A stretch of DNA of 64,000 bases from assembly GCF_018736105.1 (NCBI RefSeq), contig NZ_CP076135.1, positions 4,090,001-4,154,000 on the forward strand, written 5' to 3'. Both the position numbers and the translations under genes were made by a program. The notes below the pieces were generated by a model. It was not told the DNA's origin, searched no databases, and saw only the letters and a list, made by a program, of their open reading frames with translations. This DNA is from Bradyrhizobium sediminis. GTDB taxonomy: Bacteria; Pseudomonadota; Alphaproteobacteria; Rhizobiales; Xanthobacteraceae. How positions within the stretch are numbered: position 1 is the stretch's first letter; the number at the start of each line of letters is the position of its first letter. Shown here piece by piece: positions 51,464-60,724 of this stretch.

Positions 51464-52714
51464 CTACGCCCGCACCGCCGTCAATCCCGGCATCGCCGCA
51501 AAGCCGGCCTTGCTGGCATAGCCGCGCACAATAGCCTCGCGCTGGCTGTAACTGAGCACCTTGTCGATGTCGGTGAAGCCGTCGGGCGCCAGTTGCTCGA
51601 CCGCATCGATCACGCCTTCCGGCCCGCCGCGACGGTTGGAACGCACGATCTCCGCCGTCATCGGCAATCGTTTCTGCTCGTAGGCCATCAGGGCCTGACG
51701 CGGATGTTCCGAGCGCACCAGCGCGTCGGCGAGACACCGCGCATCGAGAATGGCCTGCGAGGCGCCGTTCGATCCAACCGGATACATCGGATGGGCGGCA
51801 TCGCCGAGCAGCGTGACCCGGCCGCTCGACCAGTACGGCAGCGGATCGCGGTCGCAGGTCGGGTATTCGTAGAATTCGGGCGTTGCCGAGATCAGGCTGC
51901 GCACGTCGACATGGGGCACCGAGAACCGCGCGACATGCGGCATCAGTTCATCGCGCCTGCCGGGCCGCGACCAGTCCTCACGGCGGGGCGGCGGTACGTT
52001 GCCTTCGCCGATCTTCACCAGCACCGCCCAGTTGGTCAGACGGCTGGCCGGGCTCGATCCCTCCGCGATGGGATAGACCACGACCTTGGCATGCAGGCCG
52101 CCGGCGACAATCATCGAACGGCCGCTCAGGAACACCGGCCAGTCGCGCGCGCCGCGCCACAGCATCAGCCCATTCCAGCACGGCGGCCCTTCATCCGGAA
52201 ACAACGTTTCCCGCACCCTCGAATGGATGCCGTCAGCGCCAATCAGGATATCGCCGCGGACGGTCTCGGTGTGTCTGCCTGCGCGATCGAAGAAAAAGGC
52301 TGACACGCCGCCCTCGTCTTGGGTGAAGGCGCCCAGCCTGCAGCCGGTGTGGATCGCGTCACGTCCGAGCCGTTCCTCGACGGCGCGGTGGATCACGCTC
52401 TGCAGCCGGCCGCGATGAATCGAGAACTGCGGAACGTCGTGACCGGCATCGATGCCGCGGGCTTCGCGCCAGACTTCCTGACCATGGCGATTGAGGTAAT
52501 AGAGTTCGTCGGTGCGGATCGCGACGTCGTCGAGCTGTTGCAGGAGACCGAGCCCTGCGAGTTCGCGGATCGCATGCGGCAGGGTGTTGATGCCGACGCC
52601 GAGTTCGCGGATGGAGTCCGATTGCTCGAACAGCTCGCAGCCGATGCCGCGCGCCCGCAGCATCAGCGCGGTGGTAAGGCCGCCAATACCGCCGCCGACG
52701 ATAATTGCCTTCAT
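51464..52714 (-). CDS. FAD-dependent aromatic hydroxylase (class A)
   Basis: 416 residues: VGGGIGGLTTALMLRARGIG for FAD, the DG motif ADGIHSRVRETLFPDEG, and the GD motif LLGDAAHPMYPVGSNGASQA. The family is that of PhzS-like and related flavin-dependent oxidoreductases, about 400 residues, NAD(P)H-dependent. It lies 58 nt after the fused monooxygenase/reductase gene on the same strand, so it is part of that operon. It may add a hydroxyl to an aromatic ring, or act on a different substrate of the same route. It has no extra domain. Confidence 0.85.
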   Translation of the reverse strand: MKAIIVGGGIGGLTTALMLRARGIGCELFEQSDSIRELGVGINTLPHAIRELAGLGLLQQLDDVAIRTDELYYLNRHGQEVWREARGIDAGHDVPQFSIHRGRLQSVIHRAVEERLGRDAIHTGCRLGAFTQDEGGVSAFFFDRAGRHTETVRGDILIGADGIHSRVRETLFPDEGPPCWNGLMLWRGARDWPVFLSGRSMIVAGGLHAKVVVYPIAEGSSPASRLTNWAVLVKIGEGNVPPPRREDWSRPGRRDELMPHVARFSVPHVDVRSLISATPEFYEYPTCDRDPLPYWSSGRVTLLGDAAHPMYPVGSNGASQAILDARCLADALVRSEHPRQALMAYEQKRLPMTAEIVRSNRRGGPEGVIDAVEQLAPDGFTDIDKVLSYSQREAIVRGYASKAGFAAMPGLTAVRA

Positions 52715-52772
52715 CGCCCTACTCCACTCATACCGAGACGCTACGCGAAGGCCTTAAACTTCGCATGGGCGG

Positions 52773-55121
52773 TCACTCGGCCGCAAGCGGCTTTGTCGCC
52801 TCCGCCTTGAGCTCAGCCCGGGTCTTGGGCTTAGCCTTAATTTTGAGGTCGTCGAAATCCTGCCTGTCGCGCACACTGTTGCGGAAGATCTGCTCCTTGC
52901 CGGGCAGATATTGCGGCGGACAGGCAACCTCTGCGCCATACCAAGCCGCGGCCTTCAGCGTAAACGAGGGGTCGATCAAATGCGGGCGGCCAAGCGCCAC
53001 CAGATCGGCCCGCCCGGCGGCAAGGATGGTGTTGACCTGGTCTGACGTCGTGATGTTGCCGACGCACATGGTGGCGACGCGCGCCTCGTTGCGGACCTGT
53101 TCGGAGAACGGCGTCTGGAACATGCGGCCATAGACCGGCTGGGCGTCGCGCACGGTCTGGCCGGTGGACACATCCACCAGATCGACGCCGGCCTCGGCGA
53201 AGGCACGCGCGATATCGACCGCATCGTCGCCGGTGATGCCGCCCTCGGCCCAGTCGGTGGCGGAGATGCGTACCGACATCGGCTTGTGCGCCGGCCATAC
53301 CGACCGCAGCGCCTCGAACACTTCCAGCGGAAAACGCAGGCGACCTTCGAGCGAGCCGCCATAGGCGTCGGTGCGCTGGTTGGTCAGCGGCGAAATGAAG
53401 CTCGCCAGCAGGTAGCCGTGGGCGCAATGCAGTTCGAGCATGTCGAATCCGCAAGCCTCCCCGCGCTCGGCAGCCTGAACGAACGCCGCCTTGACCGCAT
53501 CCATCGCAGCGCGGTCCAGTTCGCGCGGCACCCGGCTGTCGGGAAAGTAGGGTAAAGGCGAGGCCGACACGATGTCCCAGCCGCCCTGTTCCAGTGGTCG
53601 GTCCATGCCGTCCCACATCAATTTGGTGGCGCCCTTGCGGCCGGCATGGCCAAGCTGGAGTGCGATTTTCGCCGCCGAATTGGCGTGGACGAAATCGACG
53701 ATGCGCCGCCACGCGGCTTCCTGCTCGTCGTTCCAAAGCCCGGCGCAGCCCGGCGTGATCCGGGCGTCGCGGGAAACGCAGGTCATCTCGGTGAAGATCA
53801 GGCCGGCGCCGCCGACCGCGCGCGAGCCGTAATGCACCAGGTGGAAATCGCCGGGCACGCCCTCCCTGGCCGAATACATGCACATCGGCGACACCACCGC
53901 GCGGTTGGCAAGTTCCATTTCGCGCAGCCGCAATGGCTGGAACATCGGCGCCACCGGCTTGTCGGCGTCGACGTCGAAGCCCCGGGCGCGGACCTGCTTC
54001 GCAAAGGCCTTGTCGACCTCACTGACAAAATCCGGCGCCCGCAGCGTCAGATTGTCATAGGTGATCGCCTTGGCGCGGGTCATGACACCGAACGCGAACT
54101 GGACGGGATCGAAATCCCAGAACCGATCGACATGCTCGAACCAGACCAGCGACACGTCGGCGGCGTGCTGGATCTTCTCGACTTCCTCGCGTCGCCCCTC
54201 TTCGTACCGCTGCAGCGCAGCCTCGACCGTCGGCGCGCGATTCATGGCTTCCGCCAGCGCGATGGCGTCTTCCATCGCCAGCTTGGTCCCGGAACCGATC
54301 GAGAAATGCGCGGTCGCCTTGGCGTCACCGAGCAGCACCATATTGTCCTTGACCCAGCGCTTGCTGCGGATCATCGGAAAATTGCGCCACATCGAGCGGT
54401 TGATCAAAAGCGGATGACCTTCGAGGAACCAGCCGAAAATCTGCGCCATCCGATCGGCGGATTGTCTTTCGTCCAGCCCCTCGAGGCCGGCGCGCTTGAA
54501 GGTGGCGGGATCGGTCTCGAATATCCAGGTCGAGTGCCCCACTTCATACTGATAAGCGTGGGCGATAAACGGACCCCACTCGGTCTCCTGAAAGATGAAG
54601 GTGAAGGCATCGAGTGGCCGGGTCGAACCCATCCAGGCGAACTTGTTGGAGCGCAGATCCACCTCGGGCTGGAAATGCTCGATATATTTTTCGCGGAAGC
54701 GGCTGTTGATGCCGTCGGCCAGCACCACCAGATCGGCATCGGCAAAGCGCGCTTCGTCCTCGATATCGGCCTCGAACAGAACGGCGACGCCGAGTTCGCG
54801 CGCCCGCTCCTGCAGGATCAGCAGCAGCGTACGGCGCGAGCAGCCGCAGAACCCATTGCCGCCGACCCGGTGCACCGTGCCGCGGAAGTGCACGGCGATG
54901 TCGTCCCAATAGGCGAATTGCTCGGTGATGCGGCGATAGCTCGGGGCATCGCTTTTCTCGAAAGTGTCGAGAGTCGCGTCGGAGAACACCACGCCGAAAC
55001 CGAAGGTGTCGTCGGCGCGGTTGCGCTCGTAGACAGTGATCTCCGCCTCCGGCCGCTGCTTCTTGAGCAGGATCGCGGAATAGAGACCTGCCGGTCCACC
55101 ACCGATGATCGCGATCTTCAT
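52773..55121 (-). CDS. Fused 2-aminobenzoyl-CoA monooxygenase/reductase (FAD hydroxylase plus OYE-type domain)
   Basis: 782 residues. Residues 1-about 385 are a class A FAD hydroxylase ([53 protein letters not shown]). Residues about 405-770 are an old-yellow-enzyme-type TIM barrel ([66 protein letters not shown]). This is the layout of the Azoarcus evansii aminobenzoyl-CoA enzyme, which hydroxylates and reduces the ring without oxygenolytic cleavage. Related fusions are labelled salicylyl-CoA 5-hydroxylase, the alternative. ATG at 55121 has GGAGG 5 nt upstream. Site B is 33 bp further upstream. Confidence 0.88.
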   Translation of the reverse strand: MKIAIIGGGPAGLYSAILLKKQRPEAEITVYERNRADDTFGFGVVFSDATLDTFEKSDAPSYRRITEQFAYWDDIAVHFRGTVHRVGGNGFCGCSRRTLLLILQERARELGVAVLFEADIEDEARFADADLVVLADGINSRFREKYIEHFQPEVDLRSNKFAWMGSTRPLDAFTFIFQETEWGPFIAHAYQYEVGHSTWIFETDPATFKRAGLEGLDERQSADRMAQIFGWFLEGHPLLINRSMWRNFPMIRSKRWVKDNMVLLGDAKATAHFSIGSGTKLAMEDAIALAEAMNRAPTVEAALQRYEEGRREEVEKIQHAADVSLVWFEHVDRFWDFDPVQFAFGVMTRAKAITYDNLTLRAPDFVSEVDKAFAKQVRARGFDVDADKPVAPMFQPLRLREMELANRAVVSPMCMYSAREGVPGDFHLVHYGSRAVGGAGLIFTEMTCVSRDARITPGCAGLWNDEQEAAWRRIVDFVHANSAAKIALQLGHAGRKGATKLMWDGMDRPLEQGGWDIVSASPLPYFPDSRVPRELDRAAMDAVKAAFVQAAERGEACGFDMLELHCAHGYLLASFISPLTNQRTDAYGGSLEGRLRFPLEVFEALRSVWPAHKPMSVRISATDWAEGGITGDDAVDIARAFAEAGVDLVDVSTGQTVRDAQPVYGRMFQTPFSEQVRNEARVATMCVGNITTSDQVNTILAAGRADLVALGRPHLIDPSFTLKAAAWYGAEVACPPQYLPGKEQIFRNSVRDRQDFDDLKIKAKPKTRAELKAEATKPLAAE

Positions 55122-55153
55122 AGGAGCCTCCGGCCTAGCGGGACATGAAATTA

Positions 55154-55167
55154 CTTTAAACCTAAAG
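55154..55167. promoter_or_regulatory. Candidate MarR operator B, upstream of the fused monooxygenase
   Basis: CTTTAAACCTAAAG: perfect 5-bp arms CTTTA/TAAAG around AACC. It lies 33 bp before the start codon, in the 75-bp gap after the enoyl-CoA hydratase gene, so this unit may have its own promoter. It is the most symmetrical site of the set. Confidence 0.65.
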
Positions 55168-55196
55168 CATTTTTCCCGCAAGCCCGTAGCGGCACC

Positions 55197-56033
55197 TCAA
55201 TTGCCCTGGAATACCGGCTTCACCTTGTTCGAGAACGCCTCGAAGGCCCGGGCGAAATCCGCCGTGGTCATGCACAGCGCCTGTGCCACCGCCTCCGCCT
55301 CGATCGCCTCCTCCACCGACATCGCCCATTCCATCGCCAGCATGCGCTTGGTCATGGTGTTGCCGAAAGTCGGGCCCTCCGCGATCTGCCTTGCCAGCAA
55401 TTGCGCCTGCGACAGCACCTGTTCCGGCGCAACGATACGGCTGAAGAAACCCCAACGCTCGCCCTCCTCCGCGGTCATGAAGCGGCCGGTATAGAGCAGC
55501 TCCGAGGCCCGCGACTGTCCGATGATGCGCGGCAGGATCGCGCAGGCGCCCATGTCGCAGCCGGCGAGCCCCACCTTGTTGAACAGGAACGCGACCTTGG
55601 CGCCGATGGCTGCGAGGCGGATGTCGGAGGCCATCGCGATGATCGCGCCGGCGCCGGCGCAGATGCCCTCGACCGCGGCGACGACCGGCTGCGGACAGGC
55701 CCGCATCGCCTTGACGAGATCGCCGGTCATGCGGGTGAAGGCGGTCAAGCCCTTGGTGTCCATCTTGACCAGCGGACCGATGATCTCGAACACGTCGCCG
55801 CCCGAGGAAAAATTGCCGCCGGCGCCGGTCACGACGATGGTCTTCACTTCATCGTCCATCGCACAGGCGCGGAAGAAATCCGTCAGCTCGCGATAGCTCT
55901 CGAACGTCAGCGGATTCTTGCGCTCGGGCCGGTTCAGCGTCACTGTCGCGACGCCGTCCGTCACCGCCAGCAGGAAATGTTTGGGCGAATACTGCGCCAG
56001 TGGCAGCGTGACGGGATTGGCCGGGGTGCTCAT
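55197..56033 (-). CDS. Enoyl-CoA hydratase family protein of the aminobenzoate cluster
   Basis: 278 residues, crotonase fold. [20 protein letters not shown] is the first oxyanion segment, [20 protein letters not shown] the second, and [20 protein letters not shown] lies over the catalytic position, where an ordinary hydratase has glutamate and this one has an aspartate in the same loop. It would hydrate an unsaturated alicyclic CoA ester after the monooxygenase/reductase step. ATG has GGGAG 5 nt upstream. It is the second gene of an operon after the SDR. Confidence 0.88.
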   Translation of the reverse strand: MSTPANPVTLPLAQYSPKHFLLAVTDGVATVTLNRPERKNPLTFESYRELTDFFRACAMDDEVKTIVVTGAGGNFSSGGDVFEIIGPLVKMDTKGLTAFTRMTGDLVKAMRACPQPVVAAVEGICAGAGAIIAMASDIRLAAIGAKVAFLFNKVGLAGCDMGACAILPRIIGQSRASELLYTGRFMTAEEGERWGFFSRIVAPEQVLSQAQLLARQIAEGPTFGNTMTKRMLAMEWAMSVEEAIEAEAVAQALCMTTADFARAFEAFSNKVKPVFQGN

Positions 56034-56129
56034 GGGATCTCCCTTGATGTTCTCTTATTGCTCATCGTCGTCATTGCGATGAGCTCTTGCGACGAAGCAA
56101 TGACGGCTTAACCGAAGGCGCCTTTCGTC

Positions 56130-56891
56130 TCAAATCTCTCCGCCGGCCACCGCAATCGCCTGTCCGGTAACGGCGCTTGCTCCCTCGCCGCACAGCCAAA
56201 CCACGGCGTCGGCGACTTCCGCAGGGGTGACGAGGCGGCCCTGCGGATTGTGCCTGGCCAGTTCGGCGATTGCCTGCTCGCGGCTGCGGCCGGTCTTCTG
56301 CATGATGTTGTCGATGCTGCCGGCGACGAGATCGGTGTCGGTGAAGCCGGGGCAAACCGCATTGACGGTCACACCGGTATTGGCCAGCTCCAGCGCCAGC
56401 GAGCGCACCAGCCCGACCACTGCATGCTTTGCGGCGCTGTAGGCGCTGACATAGGCGTATCCCTTCAGACCGGCGGTCGAGGCGACGGCAACGATCCGGC
56501 CATAGCTGCGGCCCTTCATCGAAGGCAACGCAGCCTGAACGGTGTGAACCACGCCCATGAAATTGACGTCCATCATCCGCCGAAACAGCGCCGCATCGGA
56601 CTTTCCGAACGGCGCGGATTCGGCCCTGCCGGCGTTGGCAATCAGGATATCGATCGGCTGGCGACTGGCAGCTTGCGCAATCGCGGCGCCGACAGCCGCC
56701 TGATCCGCGACATCGGCGACGTCTGCAAAATGTGCAGCGCCGGCGGCAATGGCCTCATCCAGAACAGCGCGATTGCGGCCGAGTACCGTGACGGTTGCCC
56801 CGGCTCGCACCAGCGCGGAGGCGATCTCGCGACCGATACCTCGCCCGCCACCGGTAACCAGCGCATGCGAGGATTGCGGCAGTCCGGACAT
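56130..56891 (-). CDS. Short-chain dehydrogenase/reductase of the aminobenzoate cluster
   Basis: 253 residues of the classical SDR family, close in pattern to 3-hydroxybutyrate dehydrogenases. ALVTGGGRGIGREIASALVR binds the cofactor, IANAGRAESAPFGKSD is the NNAG-like strand, AYSAAKHAVVGLVRSLALEL contains YSAAK with the catalytic Tyr-Lys, and NAVCPGFTDTDLVAGS is the conserved loop. It could reduce or oxidise a ring hydroxyl of the alicyclic CoA intermediate. ATG at 56891 has GGGAGG 6 nt upstream. First gene of the operon; site C is 46 bp upstream. Confidence 0.9.
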   Translation of the reverse strand: MSGLPQSSHALVTGGGRGIGREIASALVRAGATVTVLGRNRAVLDEAIAAGAAHFADVADVADQAAVGAAIAQAASRQPIDILIANAGRAESAPFGKSDAALFRRMMDVNFMGVVHTVQAALPSMKGRSYGRIVAVASTAGLKGYAYVSAYSAAKHAVVGLVRSLALELANTGVTVNAVCPGFTDTDLVAGSIDNIMQKTGRSREQAIAELARHNPQGRLVTPAEVADAVVWLCGEGASAVTGQAIAVAGGEI

Positions 56892-56936
56892 GCGCGGCCT
56901 CCCTGAACGGTTCATCGGCATCGAAACTTTCGTATA

Positions 56937-56950
56937 TTTTAAACTTAAAG
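56937..56950. promoter_or_regulatory. Candidate MarR operator C in the divergent promoter
   Basis: TTTTAAACTTAAAG, arms TTTTA/TAAAG, lies between the SDR gene (minus strand, 46 bp away) and the hydrolase gene (plus strand, 116 bp away). It equals site B at 12 of 14 positions. One site here could control both directions. Confidence 0.65.
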
Positions 56951-57065
56951 CTTTTGCAAGAAACCGGCGTGCGATAAGCTTGACAGAGCGGACCCTGCAG
57001 GTAGCGTCAGCCGGACTTGGAGAGGTCTGCTGGCATCGGCAGGTCCGACTTGGCGGAGGCCCGGC

Positions 57066-57893
57066 GTGCCCGATTCTGCAGCGATGAAAACCAGCGACGG
57101 CCGCTTCGGCTATGAGGCCGCGGGCGATCCCGCCCGAACTTCGCTGGTGTTTCTGCATGGAATCGGCGGCGCGGCGCGGGCGTGGCGGGGCCAGCTGAAT
57201 TTTTTCGGCGATCGTTATCGCGCCATGGCCTGGGACATGCCCGGCTATGGCGGCTCGGCGCCGCTTCCGGCCGTCAGCATCGCCGCACTCGCGGACGCCT
57301 TGGCCGATTTCCTGCGGCAGGTCGGCGCTAAAAAGCCGATCCTGGTCGGGCATTCGATCGGCGGCATGATCGTTCAAGAATTGCTGGTGAAAGAGCCCGG
57401 CATCGCCGGCGCTGTGGTCCTTGCGCAGACCAGCCCGGCGTTCGGAAAACCCGATGGCGACTGGCAGAAATCGTTCCTGGAGGCGCGGCTCGGCCCGCTC
57501 GACCGCGGTGAAACCATGGTTTCGCTGGCGCCGACCCTGGTGAAGGAATTAGTCGGCGACGATCCCGACGAGACCGGCATGAAGCTCGCCCGCGACTGCA
57601 TGGCCTCCGTTCCCGAGGCCACCTACCGCGCCACCATGCTGGCGCTGATGGGGTTCGACCAGCGCGCCGCGCTCAAGAATATCGCGGTGCCGACGCTGGT
57701 GCTGTCGGGCTCCAGGGACAAGAATGCGCCGGCGCCGATGATGGCGAAGATGGCGACCTATATTCCGTCGGCAAAATACGTCGAGCTCGAAGGCGTCGGG
57801 CACCTCGTCAATCTGGAGCGCCCCGGCGCCTTCAATGCCGCGCTGGATCGATTCCTGAAGGCCCATGTGGCAGCAACCCAAGTGACGGCATGA
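57066..57893 (+). CDS. Alpha/beta hydrolase (3-oxoadipate enol-lactonase-like)
   Basis: 275 residues. SLVFLHGIGGAARAWRGQLN is the first strand with the HG oxyanion motif, ILVGHSIGGMIVQELLVK holds the nucleophile serine, and ELEGVGHLVNLERPGAFNAA the catalytic histidine. The pattern is that of PcaD-like lactonases and CoA-ester or lactone hydrolases. GTG start with GGAGG 6 nt upstream. Its stop overlaps the acyl-CoA dehydrogenase start (ATGA). It is the first gene of the plus-strand chain of the cluster and may hydrolyse a lactone or ring-opened CoA intermediate. Confidence 0.86.
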   Translation: MPDSAAMKTSDGRFGYEAAGDPARTSLVFLHGIGGAARAWRGQLNFFGDRYRAMAWDMPGYGGSAPLPAVSIAALADALADFLRQVGAKKPILVGHSIGGMIVQELLVKEPGIAGAVVLAQTSPAFGKPDGDWQKSFLEARLGPLDRGETMVSLAPTLVKELVGDDPDETGMKLARDCMASVPEATYRATMLALMGFDQRAALKNIAVPTLVLSGSRDKNAPAPMMAKMATYIPSAKYVELEGVGHLVNLERPGAFNAALDRFLKAHVAATQVTA

Positions 57894-59182
57894 TGACGGT
57901 ACAGGCAAGCAAGAGCGTGGCGACCATGAACGGGATCGTACTGGATGCGCCGATCTTCGATCCCAATGCGTTTCGCCTCAACGACGAACAGGCCGAGATC
58001 ATTGCGCGGGCGCGCCAGCTCGGCCAGAGCGTGCTCGCCGGCCGCGCCGCGGCCTACGATCGCGAGGCGAAATTCCCGACCGAGAATTACCGGGACCTGC
58101 ATCGCACCGGCCTGCTCGGCGTCGCCATTCCCAAGAAGCACCGCGGCCTCGGCGCGGACTACCAGACCTATGCGCTGGCCGCCGCCGAGATCGGCCGCTA
58201 TTGCGGCGCGACCGCGCTGACCTGGAACATGCACGTCTGCTCGACGCTGTGGTCCGGGCCGCTGGCCGACGACCTCGACATGGACGCCGCCACCCGCGAC
58301 GAGCACGAGCGCCGCCGCGCGGTGCATTACAAGCGCATCGTCGACGATGGCGCGGTTTACTCGCAGCCGTTCTCGGAAGGCGGCGCGGCGGCGGCGGGCG
58401 GCGTCGCATTCGGCACCGAGGCCAAGCCGGTCAAGGGCGGCTGGATCGTCAACGGCAAGAAGATCTTCGCCTCGCTCGCGGGCCACGCCGACTACTACGG
58501 CGTGCTCTGCACCGAAGTCGCCGAAGGTGAGACGGCCTCCCGGCGCAACACGCTCTATCTCGCGATCCCCGCCAAGACCGACGGCGTATCGGTGGTCGGC
58601 GACTGGGATCCGCTCGGCATGCGCGGCACGGTATCGCGCACGCTGCTGTTCAAGGATGTGTTCGTGCCGGAGGATGCGGCGCTGATGCCGCGCGGCGTCT
58701 ATTTCCAGGCGGCGATGCGCTGGCCGCACATGTTCCTGACGCTGTCGCCGACCTATATGGGCCTCGCGCAAGCCGCCTACGATTTCACCGTGCGCTACCT
58801 GCGTGGCGAGGTGCCGGGCACGCCGCCGGTCAAGCGGCGAATGTATCCGACCAAGCAGATCGCGGTCGCGCAGATGCAGATCAAGCTCGAGCAGATCAAG
58901 TCGATCTGGTTCCAGGCGATCACCGAGGCCGGGCCCAACCCGAGCAAGGAACAGGTGCTGCGCGCCTATGCCGCGCAATATTCCGCCATGGAAGGCGCCA
59001 ACGAGATCGCGACCCTGGCGATCCGCACCTGCGGCGGCCAGGCGATGCTGAAGTCGCTGCCGCTGGAGCGAATCTATCGCGACAGCCGTTGCGGCGCGCT
59101 GATGCTGCCATGGACCGCCGAGCTCTGTCTCGACCGCATCGGCCGCGAGGCGCTGTACGAGGCCGGCGAGACGGACGACTAG
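57890..59182 (+). CDS. Acyl-CoA dehydrogenase family flavoprotein
   Basis: 430 residues. The family fold is clear: LHRTGLLGVAIPKKHRGLGA, a middle domain with SEGGAAAAGG and KGGWIVNGKKIFASLAGHAD, and the C-terminal LRAYAAQYSAMEGANEIATL, followed by RTCGGQAMLKSLPLERIYRD. The central WDPLGMRGTVSRTLLFKDVF is typical for acyl-CoA dehydrogenases of catabolic clusters. It oxidises an alicyclic or acyl-CoA by alpha,beta-dehydrogenation with FAD. ATG 57890 overlaps the hydrolase stop. The next gene follows after 6 nt. Confidence 0.9.
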   Translation: MMTVQASKSVATMNGIVLDAPIFDPNAFRLNDEQAEIIARARQLGQSVLAGRAAAYDREAKFPTENYRDLHRTGLLGVAIPKKHRGLGADYQTYALAAAEIGRYCGATALTWNMHVCSTLWSGPLADDLDMDAATRDEHERRRAVHYKRIVDDGAVYSQPFSEGGAAAAGGVAFGTEAKPVKGGWIVNGKKIFASLAGHADYYGVLCTEVAEGETASRRNTLYLAIPAKTDGVSVVGDWDPLGMRGTVSRTLLFKDVFVPEDAALMPRGVYFQAAMRWPHMFLTLSPTYMGLAQAAYDFTVRYLRGEVPGTPPVKRRMYPTKQIAVAQMQIKLEQIKSIWFQAITEAGPNPSKEQVLRAYAAQYSAMEGANEIATLAIRTCGGQAMLKSLPLERIYRDSRCGALMLPWTAELCLDRIGREALYEAGETDD

Positions 59183-59188
59183 TTCGAG

Positions 59189-60724
59189 ATGGACCTTTCC
59201 GATCTCATCGAACGGAACGCGGCGTTCACGCCGGACAAGCCTGCGACCATTTTCGAGGGCGAGGTTCTGAGCTACGCGGCGTTTGGTACCCGCATCGCGC
59301 AGACCGCGCAGGCGCTGAAGGCCGAATACGGCGTCAGCCGCGGCGACCGCGTCGCGATCCTCAGCCAGAATCGGCCCGATTACCTCGTGCTGCTCTATGC
59401 CTGCGCGCGGCTCGGCGCCATGCTGGTGCCGCTGAACTGGCGGCTCGCGGTGGCCGAACAATTGTTCATCCTGTCGGATGCTTCGGTGAAGGTGCTGGTG
59501 CTGGAACGGGCCTTCGCGGAAGTCCTCCCCGCCCTGGAAACCAGCCTGCCCGAGGCCAGCATCGTCGGGCTCGATTTCGCGCCACTGCAGGGCAGCGCAT
59601 TCGACGAGTTGCTGACCCGCGCCCGCGGCGATGGCCGCAATCCGCACACCGATCTCACCTGTCCGCTGCTGATCGTCTACACCTCCGGCACCACAGGCAG
59701 GCCCAAGGGCGCGGTGCTGCGGCAGGAGGCATTGCTGTGGAACGGAGTGATGAGCCAGCACATGCATGGCCTCACCTCCGATGATCATGTGCTCACCGTG
59801 CTGCCGTTCTTCCATGTCGGAGGCCTCAACATTCAGACCACGCCGGCGCTGCACCATGGCGCTACCGTGACCATTCATCCGCGCTTCACGCCGGATGCGA
59901 CGCTCGCGACTATCGCGCGCGACCGGCCGACCCTGACGGTGCTGGTGCCCGCGACCATTCAGGCGGTAACCGAGCATCCCGGCTGGGCCACGACAGACCT
60001 GTCCTCGCTGAAGGCGATTTCGACCGGATCGACCATCGTGCCGCCGCATCTGATCGAGCGCTTCGTCGCGCGCGGAGTGCCAGTGCTGCAGGTCTATGGC
60101 TCGACCGAGACCTGCCCGGTCGCGGTCTATACCCGGCTCGGCGGCGATCTCTCGCGCATCGGCTCGACCGGCCTTCCCGGCCTGTGCTGCGAAGCCACCA
60201 TCATCGACGACGATGGCGCCGAGCTGCCGCCGGGCACGCCGGGCGAAATCGCGGTGCGCGGCCCCAACGTGTTCTACGAATATTGGGGCAACCAGGAAGC
60301 CACCCGCGAGGCGCTGCGTGACGGCTGGTACCGCACCGGCGACATCGGGCTGCGCGACGCCGACGGCTATTTCTATGTCCACGACCGCAAGAAGAACATG
60401 ATCATTTCCGGCGGCGAAAACGTCTATCCGGCGGAAGTCGAGCGCGTGCTGCTGGAACATCCCGACGTCGTCGAATGCGGCGTGATCGGCCGGCCCGATC
60501 CCAGATGGGACGAGGTGCCGGTCGCCTACGTGATCCGGCGCAAGGGATGTTCGGTCGAGGCGGAGGATCTCAAGGCGCATGTGCTGACTGAGCTCGCCCG
60601 CTTCAAGGTGCCGCGCGATATCGTTTTCGTCGACGACCTGCCGCGCACGGCTCTGGGCAAGGTGCAGCACTTCATGCTGCGCCGGCTCGACGCGCCGGAA
60701 TCCTCGCAAGGAGAAGCCATTTGA
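59189..60724 (+). CDS. Acyl-CoA ligase (AMP-forming) of the aminobenzoate cluster
   Basis: 511 residues. P-loop IVYTSGTTGRPKGAVLRQEA, A5 QVYGSTETCPVAVYTRLGGD, A7 GWYRTGDIGLRDADGYFYVH, A8 DRKKNMIISGGENVYPAEVE and A10 LPRTALGKVQHFMLRRL are all intact. It is distinct from the 2-aminobenzoate-CoA ligase: shorter, and closer to fatty-acyl and phenylpropanoid ligases. It may activate a ring-opened dicarboxylate or another acid feeding the same route. The ribosome site is weak, but the gene is coupled 6 nt after the acyl-CoA dehydrogenase, and its stop overlaps the next start (TTGA). Confidence 0.92.
   Translation: MDLSDLIERNAAFTPDKPATIFEGEVLSYAAFGTRIAQTAQALKAEYGVSRGDRVAILSQNRPDYLVLLYACARLGAMLVPLNWRLAVAEQLFILSDASVKVLVLERAFAEVLPALETSLPEASIVGLDFAPLQGSAFDELLTRARGDGRNPHTDLTCPLLIVYTSGTTGRPKGAVLRQEALLWNGVMSQHMHGLTSDDHVLTVLPFFHVGGLNIQTTPALHHGATVTIHPRFTPDATLATIARDRPTLTVLVPATIQAVTEHPGWATTDLSSLKAISTGSTIVPPHLIERFVARGVPVLQVYGSTETCPVAVYTRLGGDLSRIGSTGLPGLCCEATIIDDDGAELPPGTPGEIAVRGPNVFYEYWGNQEATREALRDGWYRTGDIGLRDADGYFYVHDRKKNMIISGGENVYPAEVERVLLEHPDVVECGVIGRPDPRWDEVPVAYVIRRKGCSVEAEDLKAHVLTELARFKVPRDIVFVDDLPRTALGKVQHFMLRRLDAPESSQGEAI

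Noticed and set aside
52752..52765. CCTTAAACTTCGCA as a further MarR operator before the FAD hydroxylase gene
   Set aside because: Only the AAACTT core and a few flanking bases match and the arms are not symmetrical, so it is likely chance.
57758..60709. 983-codon minus-strand frame over the acyl-CoA dehydrogenase and ligase genes
   Set aside because: Longest frame on that strand locally, but it lies antisense to two intact enzymes and has no domain of its own.
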